This document shows, piece after piece, positions 1-12,726 of a stretch of 64,000 bases of DNA (within the stretch, counting starts at the first letter, position 1; every line of letters begins with the position of its first letter). The DNA comes from Tretioscincus oriximinensis (Eukaryota; Chordata; Lepidosauria; Squamata; Gymnophthalmidae): positions 928,328 to 992,327 of the forward strand of contig JAJVDF010000140.1 of NCBI GenBank assembly GCA_022410635.1, written 5' to 3'. The notes beneath the pieces were generated by a model. The model made no database searches. It was not told where the DNA came from and saw only the letters and a list, made by a program, of their open reading frames with translations. Position numbers and translations under genes: made by a program.

Positions 1-1778
1 TCTTTCATGTAGAAAATGCACAAGAACAACAACAAAAATCCATTTTTATATCTTTATGCATTGGCTCCTAACCACACTGATTGTCTTTTGATCTTCTGGT
101 GGGTTTTGTACAGCAGAATTATTATTATTTTGCATCAGACAAAGATAGTTCATGTCTGATCTGGCACTACAATTCCCAGGACTTCTAGTCAGTGCAACCA
201 TGAGAAGGGAGTACAGAAATTGAATTTGTCAAGAAAAGTGTATGCCAGGCACTCTGGCTTAAGCTTATTTTTAATTTCTAAACATTTCTTCTCTAATGGT
301 GACCCAAGCTGTTTGGAATGAGAAACTAGGTTTCTCTATCCAATTATCTATTTCTCTGTCCAGCTAAGTCAGTGTTGGAAAAGAGACTCACAGAGTACTG
401 AACTACAGCTCCCAGGATTCCTTGCTAGTCAATGGGGAGGGTGGAAACTTCTGGTAAAAACTGCAGTTCAGTAAAAACCTATGAAAGTGTAGCTGTAGTT
501 TAGTGATGAAGCAAATTGCCTGGAGAGCAAATAATTGCTAGTTCAATTCACAGTCACTTCCACGAAATTATAAACCACTTCTGCAACTCTGCCACTACAA
601 CCGCAGTCAACCACTCCACTGTGGCACCCAACCACACCAACCATATAAAGGGTTGCCCATAATCAGAATTTGCCTTTATATTTCATGACCCCTATCAAAC
701 AATGTTTTCATACTAGGTATACAAGCTTTTCTGTTTGGGTTATAGCTATCTTGTAGCTCACATGAACAATTTAAGAGCGAAAGAAAGCAATGTGTTAGTG
801 GTACTGGTGGAAACATGAAAGGAATAAAGAAAGGAGAATACTAAATATATCTCTATTGAGTTGTTTCCTAGCTTCCAAAGAAGTCTACTGGTCTAGGAAA
901 GCTCATGCTGCCTACCTTTTTCTTGTTGGTCTCCAAGGTGCTCAAGCTTCCCTTGCTAACTTTTTTGGGACCCAGACTAACCCAGCTCTTTATTGGAAAT
1001 AAATCTCTAATTATCAATCTAGGAACAATTTCCCAAAGGCCAAAACTGGCCACTTCACTTCCAAATAGAACACAATAAGAACTAAAGTGACTCTTTCAGC
1101 GTCATGATGTTCAGAAACTTCTCCTAGTTCTATCCAATTAGAATAAAAAGAAGACATAGAGACTATAATTAAATTTTAAGACCATATATTTATCGAGGTA
1201 AGGATGGTGGTAAACTGGAAGTCAAGTAAATTCTAAGACAGAAGACAGACAGCAGGAAAATAAGGACATTAAAAAACACGCCTCCTTTCACCTGTCCTCT
1301 AACAGCATACTTACGGCTAGGTTGCTAATTAAGTCAAAATCTACCAATTAAGTCCTTTTGTGCAAGTCTCATTCAAGTAGTCCCATTCACTTCAATGGAG
1401 CTTCCTCTGCCTTTTTCCTGGATTATGGTACTACAAGGGGCAGTTGGAAGGGGGGAAAAAGAAGAAAACTGTTCCATTTGTGAGCAGGTTAGAATTTTGG
1501 ACTTTGCAATAACAGGTTGCAATTTCGAAGGTAACAAAAACCAACAAGGAATCATGAGTAAGAAAATAGATGAATAATAACTTCTACAGACATCACCTAC
1601 AATGGTATTGTTAATTTTGTTTGATGATGGAGGTATTTGATAAACAAACATGCAAACAACACAAATGAAGAAAACATTTTACAGTTCTTTCTGTTTCTTG
1701 TAGAAGCACAGCCCCACAACAAAATAGTATTACTTGGATAGTTCGGAAGGGTCACGGATCACAAATGGAGAACTCTAC

Positions 1779-1815
1779 AATGATGGAATGAGTTTAGCGG
1801 GCTCATTCCATCATT
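1779..1815. repeat. Perfect 14-bp inverted repeat
   Basis: AATGATGGAATGAG (1779-1792) and CTCATTCCATCATT (1802-1815), with a 9-base loop. Confidence 0.8.
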
Positions 1816-3759
1816 AGGTTGCTGTGGTCTTCTTTGGGGAAGGAAAGCAGGATGAGAAGGCAAGGAAAATGCCTAGAGTGGAGAGGAAAGCCTCCAGAAA
1901 AGATAAATATAAACAGTAGAAAGGAAAAAAAAGTTGGGTGGACAGAAGAAAATTGAGTGAGACAGAACATTATATAGATATGATTGGGGGGGGGGCGTAA
2001 TGGATTGCAATAAAAGGATGGAATGATAGATAGGGAAAGGTGTACCACTGCTGGACGTCTTTATGTGTCCAGTGCCTTCATCAATAGCAAGTGTTCAAGT
2101 TGTCCATCTTCAGTACACCACCGTAAAGACTCTGGGCATAGTCCTTCTACTCTACCCCCTTGAAAACAACAGGGTGAAGACTAGCAGATTTCTGATTGCT
2201 TTCCTTGCCAGTAAATTACATTGAAAAGCAAGCATGTGTCCTATGAACAAATACTTTAAAAGAATACACCAATTTCTTAGTCCTAATTCCACCATCATTG
2301 TTGATCTGTCCCATACATCCATGGGCAGAAGGGCACCTTGGATGTGGAACAGTTGGTACCTAAAAAGGATTCTTTCAGCTCTTCTTAAATTTCTCTTGCC
2401 AAACTTTTGGGAACTTGGGCATTTTTTACCTGAGTAAGGATCTTGCACTATGCCTTCCCAGTGGAAACCATCTGATTACCCCCATATATTCTGTTATGCT
2501 AAGAATAAATCCACCAGAAGAATGGGCTTATTTAGGTTTCCATATGTCTCCCAAGCTTTTTTGCAAAAGAAAGCAAATATAGTTTTCTCTTCCTTTTTTA
2601 TTTTTTCTAAAAAATGATTAATATCCTCCTTTCTTCTCCTCTTTCTCTCTCCCCACTTACTTTGCTGGGATTTCCTGGGAAAGAAAATGGTTTTCTTCCT
2701 TCATTTCGTTGCATTTTTTTTAATAAAAAATAATCTCATGGAGCTGCAGGAAGAAGGGAGGAACTCTGGGTTTTCCCTGGTTTCTTCGAATTCCCCTCCT
2801 TGTCTCCATTTATGTTTAATGATGGAAGCCACCGTGTTGGTCTAATTGCACTCCTTAAAGGTTTACACTGACAGGCAGAGTAAAATAGCACCTCTCGGGG
2901 CGTGTTAAAGCCCTGCAACGTGGAAGGGGTTTATCTAGGTATCCTGTGATAGTAACTCTTCCCCAGTCGCCTGCCAATTTCCTGAACATGCAAGTTATGA
3001 GTTATTTTCTAAGCCTGGAACTCCATCCTGCCTTACTTTCACTTTTCCCATTTTAAACTGTTTCAAAGGTCGATTCTGATCTGAATGGGATGTTTAAAAC
3101 TTAAGCTCTGCCCCACGACCTCCAGCTCCTTATTTTCCTTTGCCTGGCTTCCAAAGATCCTTCCATGCTATATACTCACGGAACTTCTGCCCTATCTGGT
3201 TCCACTGACTCGGCTTCATAAAGTGAGCTTAGCTTGCAAACAGTTCCCAAAAGGGACAAGGCACAACCTGCAAAAACGAAGGCACAGGAATTGCAAGTCT
3301 AATCTCACTTTCTTGGCCCCAGTAAAACACAAGGGAGCTTCCTTGTGGGCCGACCTGACTGGCACCGGGGAATCAGGCCCACAAGAACGAGGTCCGTCTG
3401 TCACGGCCACGGACTGCTTCCCTGCTGGAGCCGGTTTAAGGCTCTGATGTCCAAACACTGCCAAGCATTTTCTCAAACCTCCCATTTACCCCTTCACCTA
3501 AATCGGTCCTGTCATAATTTGCAGCTAATATTCAAATAGCACAGTTCTTCTCTCCTCCCCCCCCCTCTCTCCCTTTTCACCCCTTTTTTATTCAGATCGC
3601 TGCCCTATCTGTCGACTGGTGACTCGTCTGGAGGAGAGGCCCCCAAATACAAAATTCCTGCTGAGTTTCCTATTGTTCTGCCTTCCTTAGACCCCTACCA
3701 TGAAGTTAGAAAGCGCTTTCTATTGTTCTGCATGGAGCCAGGATAGAGAACTTCACCAA

Positions 3760-5167
3760 ACACACACACACACACACACACACACGGAGTCTTCATCGCT
3801 CCTCTCCTCCTCTTCCTCCTCCGCAGAAGGCGCATTTCGGAGTTCGATTCGAATCCACAGCCATTCCCCACACAGTCAAGCGGCTGAAGTCGAGATCAGC
3901 AACACCTCCGTCCATTTCCCTTTTCCCACGTGCACCTCCGAGCAACCAGGAAGCTCCCTGCTGCGCTCCCCTTGAAATGGGGATTGGACCCTGGCTGCAT
4001 CCACACATCACTTATTTATTCCACTATAATTGGATATCCCACAATAAAGCATTGTGTTGGGTTGGTTTATTCCAGAATAGCCACGCTTTATTTTGGAATA
4101 ATCAATGATAGTCAAATAAATCAGTGATATGTGGATGCAGCCTAAATCCCCTTCCCTGCAGAGAAATCCCCCGGTGGGATCGTCCCCTTGTGTGTGTCTG
4201 TCCCCACCGGCCCAGGGCAAGGCGCCTTCACTGAACCCCTTTCCTTGGCATGTTGGAGAAAAAAGGGGGGCCCCCGGTGCTCCTCCAAGGTTCCTGCCCG
4301 CTATGCAGACTCTGCAATTCTCGCGATCCCCCAAAATGTACAAAAATCCTCCCTTGATTGGGAACCGAGGGCGCTTTAAGGCAACACACGCGCGCGCACA
4401 CGGAGCTGCGCAGGTTCCCCATCAGGTTTTGATCTGTTACAGTAAATCGTCCGAAATAATCAACTCTAGGGAGAGCGAGGGGGAAAAAGAAAGAGGGTGA
4501 GAGAGAGAGAGAGAGAGAAAGCTTTGAAAGATCACACATCATTTTCGTTTGAGAAATGATTTATCTTGGACAATGCCATAAACAACACAACTCTCTCTCT
4601 CTCTCTCTCTCCCGAAGACACGCGCAAACACACACACACGCACACGCACACGCAACCGGCGAAGGTTTGGTGCGGCTTCCACTGACATATTTATTGCAAT
4701 AAATCAAGAGAGAGAAAGAGAAGAGAGGAGGGAGAGAAGCAGATTGAGGAGAGGAATAGAGAAGGATATTTGTTGTGTGCATAGGCGTGTGTGTGCGTGT
4801 GTGTATATGTGTGTGTGTGTGTGTGTATATGCACACCCGTCCACGCACACGCACACACACACTCACAATGCCTGGATGGGTACAAGTAACACACCACACC
4901 ACCACGGGGTGAAGAGAAATGAGAGGAAATGAAGATGGCTATTTGTCACATTTTACGACAATAACATTAATAACAAACAATAAATTTACATGGACATACA
5001 GACTGGGAGGCAAAAACGGGATCTCCCGCTACTTACAATAAGTCCAGCCCTCGGCGTGGTTCCTTGCTGCCTGAGAAATGTTTTATTGCAGACTCTGTCT
5101 GTCTCTCTCTCTCTCTCCCCCTCTCCCCCTTTCTCCCTTTCTCCCCCCCACGTGAATAGACTTATGA

Positions 5168-5198
<31 letters not shown>

Positions 5199-5216
5199 CG
5201 TGTGTGCGTGTGTGTC
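3760..5216. repeat. Cluster of dinucleotide microsatellites
   Basis: Several pure or nearly pure dinucleotide tracts sit within 1.5 kb: (CA)n at 3761-3785, (GA)n at 4499-4519, (CT)n at 4590-4611, GT/CA-rich stretches at 4788-4862, TCTG/CT at 5094-5120 and (GT)n at 5167-5216. They explain the spurious Ser/His/Cys/Val-repeat reading frames here. Confidence 0.9.
3993..4142. mobile_element. Family-1 inverted-repeat MITE-like element, copy 1
   Basis: 150 bp from GGCTGCATCCACACATC to GTGGATGCAGCC. Long terminal inverted repeats continue inward (ACTTATTTATTCCAC and its complement) toward a centre with TTTATTCCAGAATA. Matching copies occur at 9643, 60571, 62869 and 63687. Non-coding; structure typical of a non-autonomous DNA transposon. 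Confidence 0.85.
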
Positions 5217-5370
5217 CCTGTCTGTGTGTGCAAGACAGGCAGAGCACTTAAAAAAAAAATAAGACAGTTGGATTCCACGTCAGACACGAGAAGAACATGC
5301 CTGCGATTTTTCTGACGAATACATATCTATTCTGCAACCTCTGCATTAATTATTTAATGAATCACGTGAC
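5037..5370 (-). promoter_or_regulatory. Candidate HoxB3 promoter and noncoding exon
   Basis: The minus strand has a palindromic TCACGTGA (5362-5369) next to TCATTAAATAATTAAT (5345-5360), and about 310 bases downstream a strong donor TATT|GTAAGTAG ending at 5037. The intervening DNA includes a (GT)n run (5167-5216), so exon content is uncertain. It fits an alternative HoxB3 first exon by position and strand only. Confidence 0.3.
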
Positions 5371-6497
5371 TGGGGGAGGAGGGGGCGAGGGGGGGGGTCT
5401 CTCTGTCTGTCTGTTTTTCTTTCCCCATCCACCATAAGAACCGTTTTGACCTTCCGTGGAAATGTTAGCACAGGGTCCGCGCATAGAAGCACAAGCCTAT
5501 TTCCCCCTGATGTGTCCCTTCTATGTGCCCAGAAATCCCAGGCAAAAGCACCCATTGGGGCTTATGGAAAGATGGAAATGACGATTGTCAGCGGCTGGTG
5601 GGGATTTAGATTTTCAATGACTGGACTTCCAGATGCGCTTGTGTTGCACACGCGTGTGCAAATGGACAGATGCTTTTTTGCCTGTTCGTCGTTATCGGGA
5701 GCAGCGGTTCTAACCCTGCTCCCAAATCGCTCCAGGTGTAGCCCCAGATTCGGATTAATCCCTCTCCCTCTTCACACACGAATCTCGTTCTTTTTCTCTT
5801 TGGCATTCTTTTTGTTTTCTCCGCATCCTTTCCTGTCTCCCCTCTGCCTCCACCGTCCACCCCAGCCTGGCCTTTGCAAGTTAAAGAAATGGAATAATAA
5901 CACCAACAGCAAAAATTGTGAGGGGTTCCAGGTGCCAGTTAGTGAAACTGAAGAACCACATTTAGGCAGTAAAGGGTTGGATTAAAGGGGAAACATTTTG
6001 CCACATATTTGCTTTTGCAAGCCTATCCGAAGAGCCCTTTAGCTGTGAGGAAGAAAAAAAAACATGCACATTTTGGATGCATATTTAAAAGAATGAATGA
6101 AAGAAAGAGAGGAAGGAAGGAAGTCATATTTTCCAGGATATTCCAGCATCCCCTGAAAGAGGTCGGGAGAAACAGCGCTAGACAATAGACCTGATACAGG
6201 CCAGGGGGGCTTTCTCTTAAACAGACAATCAAATCAAACCAAACAATGGCAGAGGTGAAACTGGGTGGAGAAGATTCTGCTAGGCAAGAAACTGCAGGCT
6301 TGCCTGCTGCCTAGAGGAAGGGAAAGCGCGTGCGCGGACGGGGACGGGGACGGGGAAGGGGGGGGGGTTACGCGCATGTGAGCGCGCCTGCTGCTAGATT
6401 TCTTCCTTCCTTCCCTTCCTTCCACCCACCCTTTATTCTTCTTCTGTTCGATGTTTAAGAACCTCTGATGAACATAAATGTGTCCTGTCCCCACCAA

Positions 6498-6811
6498 GCC
6501 TTATTTTGGGACATATCTTTGGATAGAGCTTGGCCAGCCATACGCCGGTGTAGATTGTGTGGGCCTGCCATAGTCTACACTAGCATGTAGATGGCAGGNA
6601 CTTATTCTGGGATGTAACCCAGAATAAGGCGCAGGCTCCATCCACATGGAGCCTTATTCTGGGACACATCTTGGGATAGAGCTTGGCCATCCACATGCCA
6701 GTGTAGACTATGGCAGGCCCCATTCGGGGCCTGCCATAGTCTACACTAGCATGTGGTTGGCAGGCTCCTATTTCGAGGGGCAGCCCAGGATGAGGCTCCG
6801 TGTGGATGCAG
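6498..6811. mobile_element. Family-2 palindromic element, double copy
   Basis: Two head-to-tail units share CCTTATT(C/T)TGGGACA, GGATAGAGCTTGGCCA and GCCTGCCATAGTCTACACTAGCATGT-type words. The second contains a near-perfect palindrome around 6721 (GGCAGGCCCC and GGGGCCTGCC arms). One N at 6599. Confidence 0.8.
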
Positions 6812-7609
6812 TCAAAGTGAGGACTGGGTCTTAATGGGTCTTTCTCTATCCGGGATGAAAAGAAACAGGAATGAATAAATAACTCGGTTCGTCTGTTCTG
6901 CTGTGTCTGTAGGACAAAAGAGATACAAGGCGGCCGATGGATTGGTGCCTCCCTCACAATAGACAGGGACAATAGACCGGTGACCCTGACTCAAAGCTTC
7001 GCCTGCTTAGAAGGTGAGCCACAGGGCTGAGATGGGCAGCCGCCTATCACACGCTGAGACACGACACTTCCAGGGCCGAATTCTCAGCAAAATCCTTATT
7101 TTCTCCTGTTCTGGGGCGGATGTTTAGCAAGCAGCGCAGGGATCCCGACCGACTTCGTGCAAGTGCCAGGGAAATCAATTGTAGGAAGTGAGAGATTGTA
7201 GGAAGTGAATAAAGGTTCCCGACTCCATCAAGATGAGAGGTTTAAACGCCCTTCCAAGAAAGTCTCGTTGGCTTTCCTTAAGTACAATTCTCAGGCAGAC
7301 ACTATTGATTTTCCATTCGCCTCTCATCTTAAATACACGGCTGCCTGGAAGGAAACCCCATTGCAATCAATGGGGCTTGCTTCGGGGAAAGGTGTTTGGG
7401 CGCCATGCTAGGGCCCAGCACGAAGATACCAAGAACAAAAGCTTGAGGTCTGTGCAAGGAATGGATACTTCGATCAAACAAGGGAATATAAAGGTAAATA
7501 AACGGCTGCACAAAAATGGCTGGAAAAGTGGAAACTAAAGGTTGAGAATAATTCTTGGAAGGGGCAAAATTGAACATTGAACATTTTAAAAGGCAGTTTG
7601 TTTGATGTA

Positions 7610-7754
7610 AAAGTAAGGGAAAGAAAGAGGAAGAAAAAAAGAAGAGGAAAGAAAAAAGAAGAAAGGAAGAAAACGGAAGAAAGAAAGGAGGAGGGAAGAA
7701 AGAAGGAGAAAGAAGACAAAAGGAAGAAGAGGAAAGGAAAAAGATGAAAGGAAG

Positions 7755-7785
<31 letters not shown>

Positions 7786-7978
7786 GGAGGAAAGGAAAAA
7801 GAAAGAGGACAAAAGAAAGAAGAGGAAAAAAAGAAGAAAGGAGAAAAAGGAAGAAAGAAAGAAGGAGGAGGGAAGAAAGAAGGAGAAAGAAGACAAAAGA
7901 AAAAAGATGAAAGGAAGAGAAAGAAGGAAAGAAGGGAAAGAAAGAAAGAGGAGGAATGAAAGAAGGAGAAAGAAAGAG
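7610..7978. repeat. Polypurine tract (GAAA/GGAA type), about 370 bp
   Basis: Almost entirely A and G on the plus strand, made of irregular GAAA, GGAA and GAAG units with internal longer repeats. It produces meaningless Lys/Glu- or Phe/Ser-rich frames. The strand asymmetry could support triplex (H-DNA) structure. Confidence 0.9.
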
Positions 7979-8552
7979 TCAACCACAAAAAATTATTAGT
8001 GAAAGTGGGCGGGAAAGCGAAAAGGTTACTATAATCCTTGTATTGCAAAGGAAGCCATAACGCTGTCTGCTCTCTCTCCTTTAATTCTCACTTAAAAACA
8101 CAGCGACCCCCACAAAACAGAAGGAGCAGAAAGAAATCCCAACTTTGCTTTAAAAAGATGTTTCTGTCTTCTCCAGTTCAAAGGAAAGGAAGCGCCTCGC
8201 CCCGGTAGGTGCGAGAAGCCGAGCTGAGTTTTTCTCTCTCTCAAGATAAAATGAACGTTTATATAGTGGGAAAGGCAGATTGATTTACGAATTTAAACAC
8301 GCCGGTTTTATTGGGGATCATAAATCTGTCAGGGTGCTACCGATCAAACCAGGAGCGCTCCCAAACTGCGCTCCCCCGGCCAGCTCCCCGCCTCTTTCTG
8401 TGTCGCTGAAAGGGACGTTTGTAAAGGGAGAGCCAGCCACGTAGATCCGGTGTGTGTGTGTTGCGTGTAGACAAGGAGGGGGAGAGAAAGTGGAATCCAC
8501 TAAGCATCACAGCCTATGGACAACATGAAAGGGAAGGAAATCAAATGGGTCT

Positions 8553-8870
8553 CAGTCCCTTTCTGCACTGGACCTTAACCCAGAATACCTGGGAAGGGGG
8601 ACCTGCCACCCGCAGGGTAGGTGCGGGCTAAAGAAGGCGTCGCCGGGGCCTGCCATACATTTGCACCAGGATGCAAGTGGAAAATCCCTTAATCTGGAAT
8701 AAGGCCCAGTGTAGAAAGGAATCTGGAATCGTTTACTGTACAAATCTTTGCTCACCCTTGGACAAACTTCGAATATACCTGTCCCCAAAACCAATTTTTT
8801 CACCTCCGAGAGAACTGCGCCTGGGCCACACATTTGCACCAGGGCCTCACAGGGGCTTTTGAACAACAGC
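8553..8870. mobile_element. Decayed family-2-like sequence
   Basis: Retains CCCAGAATA, GGGGCCTGCCATA, TTGCACCAGGATGCAAGTGG and ATCTGGAATAAGGCCCAG, arranged like family 2. ACATTTGCACCAGG recurs at 8645-8670 and 8827-8843. Assignment is tentative. Confidence 0.45.
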
Positions 8871-9642
8871 AGTGGATCTGCACAAAGAAGGTGACCTAAA
8901 AGAATTGTGGGTGCGGGAGCCACATCTCCCTTCTACATTTAACGACCTGGCTTCTCTTATCTACGCCATTAAAAAAGGACAAGTCCATATGGGTGGGGAG
9001 TTAAGGAAGCAAAGGCCCCCTTGCTTGAAATAAAAGTGACTTGATAGAAGCAGAAGTTAACCTTCAGCGGGTTCGTATTTAAATATTACATCATCAGCAT
9101 AAGCAAAATACAAGGATAATTTAATACAAGATTCACAAATCACTTAAGCCATCTTGCATCCCCTACTAACCTCATGGAATATCACCGTATCTTTTATTCA
9201 CTGATTGTGGAATTCAAGGGCTCAGACATTCATGCTAAGAAAACAATTTCTGGGTCACTTTGTGGTTGAAATCAAACCACACTTGGGTTACATACACCTT
9301 TGCATGCAGATGGAAAATGTTTGGATGCACCTCAAATATTTCCAAGCAGGGTATGTTCAGGAAAACCCATCCCTCAACACAGTATTTCTTTCAGAAGCCA
9401 GAATCCCTCTCAAGCAAATCTCTATAAAAAAAGCAGCAAGTCACCAATTATTATTTTTTGCTTCAAAATAAAACTTGAGAAGCTCTAGTTATAGGAAGCT
9501 TCTCTGAATGATAATTAAAATGCAGACAACAAAACCTTAAAACCTTGACATCTAAGAGGAAGATAGAGAATTTGAAGAACCAGAGAAAATGAGGAGAAGG
9601 AAAAGGCAATCAATATTAATGGAACCATAGCGCAATATCATT

Positions 9643-9791
9643 GGCTGCATCCACACATCCCTTATTTATTCCACTCTAACCGGATATTCCACAATAAACC
9701 ATGGGTATTCCGGAATAAACCAGTCCACAGAATGTTTTATTGTGGAATATCCAACTATAGTGGCATAAATAAGGGATGTGTGGGTGCAGCC
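9643..9791. mobile_element. Family-1 MITE-like element, copy 2
   Basis: 149 bp with the same ends (GGCTGCATCCACACATCC and GATGTGTGGGTGCAGCC) and the ACAATAAACCATGG/TTTATTGTGG inner complement. Confidence 0.85.
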
Positions 9792-11359
9792 ATACACTCT
9801 GGAGGCCGTTCTTATTCCTGGGTAAGAGTAGCCAAGGAAGGCTCAATAGCATGCTTTTGTCTCATCCTTACAGTCAACCATGCAATGAACTTGCTCGACA
9901 AGGAACGTATCCTGAATATCTTTGTCCTAGTGAGAGGCACCAAGAAAATGTGTTGACCGTTGTAGGTGCTGAATAAAAGGTAAGCAGAACCTTGGGAGGA
10001 GGGTGGAAGAAGGATTATGGATAGCTAGTTCCTCACTATCCCCTTTATCCTAGGTGACATCTGTATCATTCACAAAGGCAGCAGTTACCCACGCGTTTCA
10101 AGCAGCCTCTATTGTTCTTTTTAGAAAGAGAAAGCAAATCCCTAAACCCCCCACACAGACACACACACTCATGCACACATAAAGACACAATGCAAAAGAA
10201 GGACCTCTGGATTCCTGCTTTTTTTCTATTGCTTACAGCCACTGCTGGGCATCACTAGGATGCTGATAAAACAATATTATTTCATGACCCAGAAATTGGC
10301 TGCATGGAACAAAGATATCCAGGGAGATCAAAGAAGGAAGGGCTGCCCATTAAGCCAGCTGGTCACATTGCCAAACATTTGGGACATCCCTTTCATCTCA
10401 AAGAAGAAGCTTCTCCTAGAAGGTAGTCCAGCCAAACGAACAGGACAACATGGCAAAGGCGAGAGACATTGTAAGGTTTTCATAAGAGCAACAAAACATG
10501 ATCCACAAACGTTACCACCATCTATACAATAACTGAAGGGTTTGTTTTGAAGGAGCTTTGGAGAAGATAGACAGGAGAAGGGGAAAAGCCAATGAGTGTA
10601 CACATAACGCTAAAAGGGAGCTATCAGCCCAGGTTTCCCTGCACAGTCTGCTTTAGTCTGCCTCTGCCAGTTCCTTGCTGCAGAGCAGCACAATGTCCAG
10701 TCTTGAAAAGGTCAAGGGGTTTTGAGGGGTCATTCTTTAGCTGCAATACCAGGCTAATCGCTCAGAAAAACGTGTCCCTTGGATGAACCCAAGGCTCTCT
10801 CTCCGCTACTAGCCACTGTCAGATTTTAACTCCATTTCTTTTAATAAAAATCTTCTCCGCACCTGAAATGCAGATAGATGGATAGACAGAGGAATAGAGA
10901 AGATAGTCTATCTGTCACTCCACTCCTGCTGGCGCAGCTTCAAAACTCTCTGTCCCCAAACATAAAGAAGCAATTGATATCATAAACATTGCTGGCCACA
11001 CCTCCCCTGGCTTCTCCGCAGTTATGAAAGATATAACTTGAGTTCCCTTTGAGCTCCCGGAAGAAGAAAAAGTTCTGGAATAAGTTCACAGAGTTCCCAA
11101 GCAACAACGAAGAGAAACCCTCAAACACACACACTTCCACAAGACATCTCTCCACTCCGGCCAATGCTTTGCCCTTCACTCAAAAAGAACTTAACATATA
11201 TCAAAAACTAGGGAGTGGATAACAGGATAACAGGGAGGAGAAAAACCTTAAATTGTGCACCCAAAGAAAAATCTTTCCCCCCTTTTGATACATCCCATTT
11301 TCCTTCCCCCGTTCTTAAAATCCCCGTCCAAAATTGGGGGTTACAGAGAATCCTGTAAA

Positions 11360-11402
11360 CACTTACTTGGGAGTAAGACCATTAAACTCAGCGGGATTTA
11401 CA
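11360..11402. repeat. Fragment of the common reptile 'cttacttgggagtaag' repeat
   Basis: ACTTACTTGGGAGTAAGACC followed by ATTAAACTCAGCGGG. Similar fragments lie at 1371-1400, 7348-7385, 19548-19606, 41053-41128 and 60930-60975. The repeat name is not certain. Confidence 0.5.
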
Positions 11403-12628
11403 ACCGGGTCACTCACAGCATAGAATCAGGCTTCACAAGGCAGGATTTTTAAGAGCAGAAGACATTTCAGGTTGTCTCCGCCCCCTTAGATCTTAAAAGC
11501 CGAGCAATATACAATTTCAAAAGAAGCCGAGCCTCAAAGAAAGAAAGAAAGAAATTTACCTTTTTAGGTTTCCACTTCTTTTCACTAGGCGTTTAGTGGC
11601 AGGGTTCCTTGTTCGCGAGGGTTCATCCATTTTTAATTTTTAAAAAACGAGAGGCAGAAGAGTACTCAACTTCATGCATGTGTGTGAGTCATTTTATATA
11701 TATATAGTATAATATATGTATATTATATATAGATTATATATAATATAATATGTTGAATATATATATATTTCTCCTTGAAGGTATTTTGAAAGATCCGAGG
11801 CTGCAGGGTCCCTGTTATTCCCCCTCCAAAGAGAAGATCTGTCGAGGTTGCTGTTGAATAACAATAGGAAAAGGATAAGTATTTGAAGAAAAGAAATGAT
11901 TAATGATTTTCCCCTGTATAATTCTCACATTTTTCTCAGCTTCTGTCTAGTTACAATGCTTGTGAACTTTTCGGGCCTATAGAAATTCCCACCCTAAATT
12001 CTATTCACACCCCTCAGCTTTGATTTGGTTCTATAGAGGCTTCATTCTTCGGAGCATATGCCTTTAAAAGTTCACTTTGGAATATGAGACACCAAATGTC
12101 TTAGGACAGCTCTAAAAAAGCACAAGAAAGGAACCACATCCCGGCACCTCTTAACCCAATGGAAAACACAGACTTTGGACTTGGATAGATTTCCTGCTTC
12201 CCCAAAACATATTTCTATATGTAAGATTTTTCGTTCCACAAATGGAATTTACATCTTTGTCTGGCACAGTTTGGACAGAGCATTGTAACAGCTAGTGTTT
12301 AATTAGTATAGCATTCATTTGTCAACTGAGGGTTATGAGCAGAACAAAAGAAATAAATACATAGTTTGAACTTTTTGACGAAAAAGATGGAAAGTCTCAC
12401 ATATTCATGGATACTTCTTACGAGTTTCTTTCTTAATACCAAATGTCTCTGGGGTTACAATTTGTTCAAGAACACACCATTTTGATGCCATTGATAAATT
12501 TAACAGTAATCCTATAGTTAATATTCTGGCTTCTGTAGGAATTGGAATGTGGCCAGATAATTATTGTCCACTAGCTATGTGGTCTAAAGTCTTTCTCCTT
12601 GAAATAAAAGTAAAGGTGGGTAATGTGA

Positions 12629-12726
12629 GGCCTTCCAAATATGCCAGAACTACATTTCCCATCAGCCCCAGCTATTAGCATGGTCAATGGAATAGGACAG
12701 AGTTGTAATTCAACATTTGGAAGGCC
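12629..12726. mobile_element. 98-bp inverted-repeat element of a squamate-common type
   Basis: Begins GGCCTTCCAAAT and ends with its exact complement ATTTGGAAGGCC. The inside has ACTACATTTCCCATCAGCCC, CAGC, CATGGTCAATGG and GTTGTAATTCAAC, the 'actacaactcccatcagccccagc' repeat familiar from lizard and snake genomes. Confidence 0.7.

Noticed and set aside
6580..6972. 130-codon minus-strand ORF
   Set aside because: Made largely of the family-2 inverted-repeat element, so repeated peptide words are repeat artefacts.
7329..8048. Long Phe/Ser/Leu-rich frame
   Set aside because: Translation of the purine tract; low complexity only.
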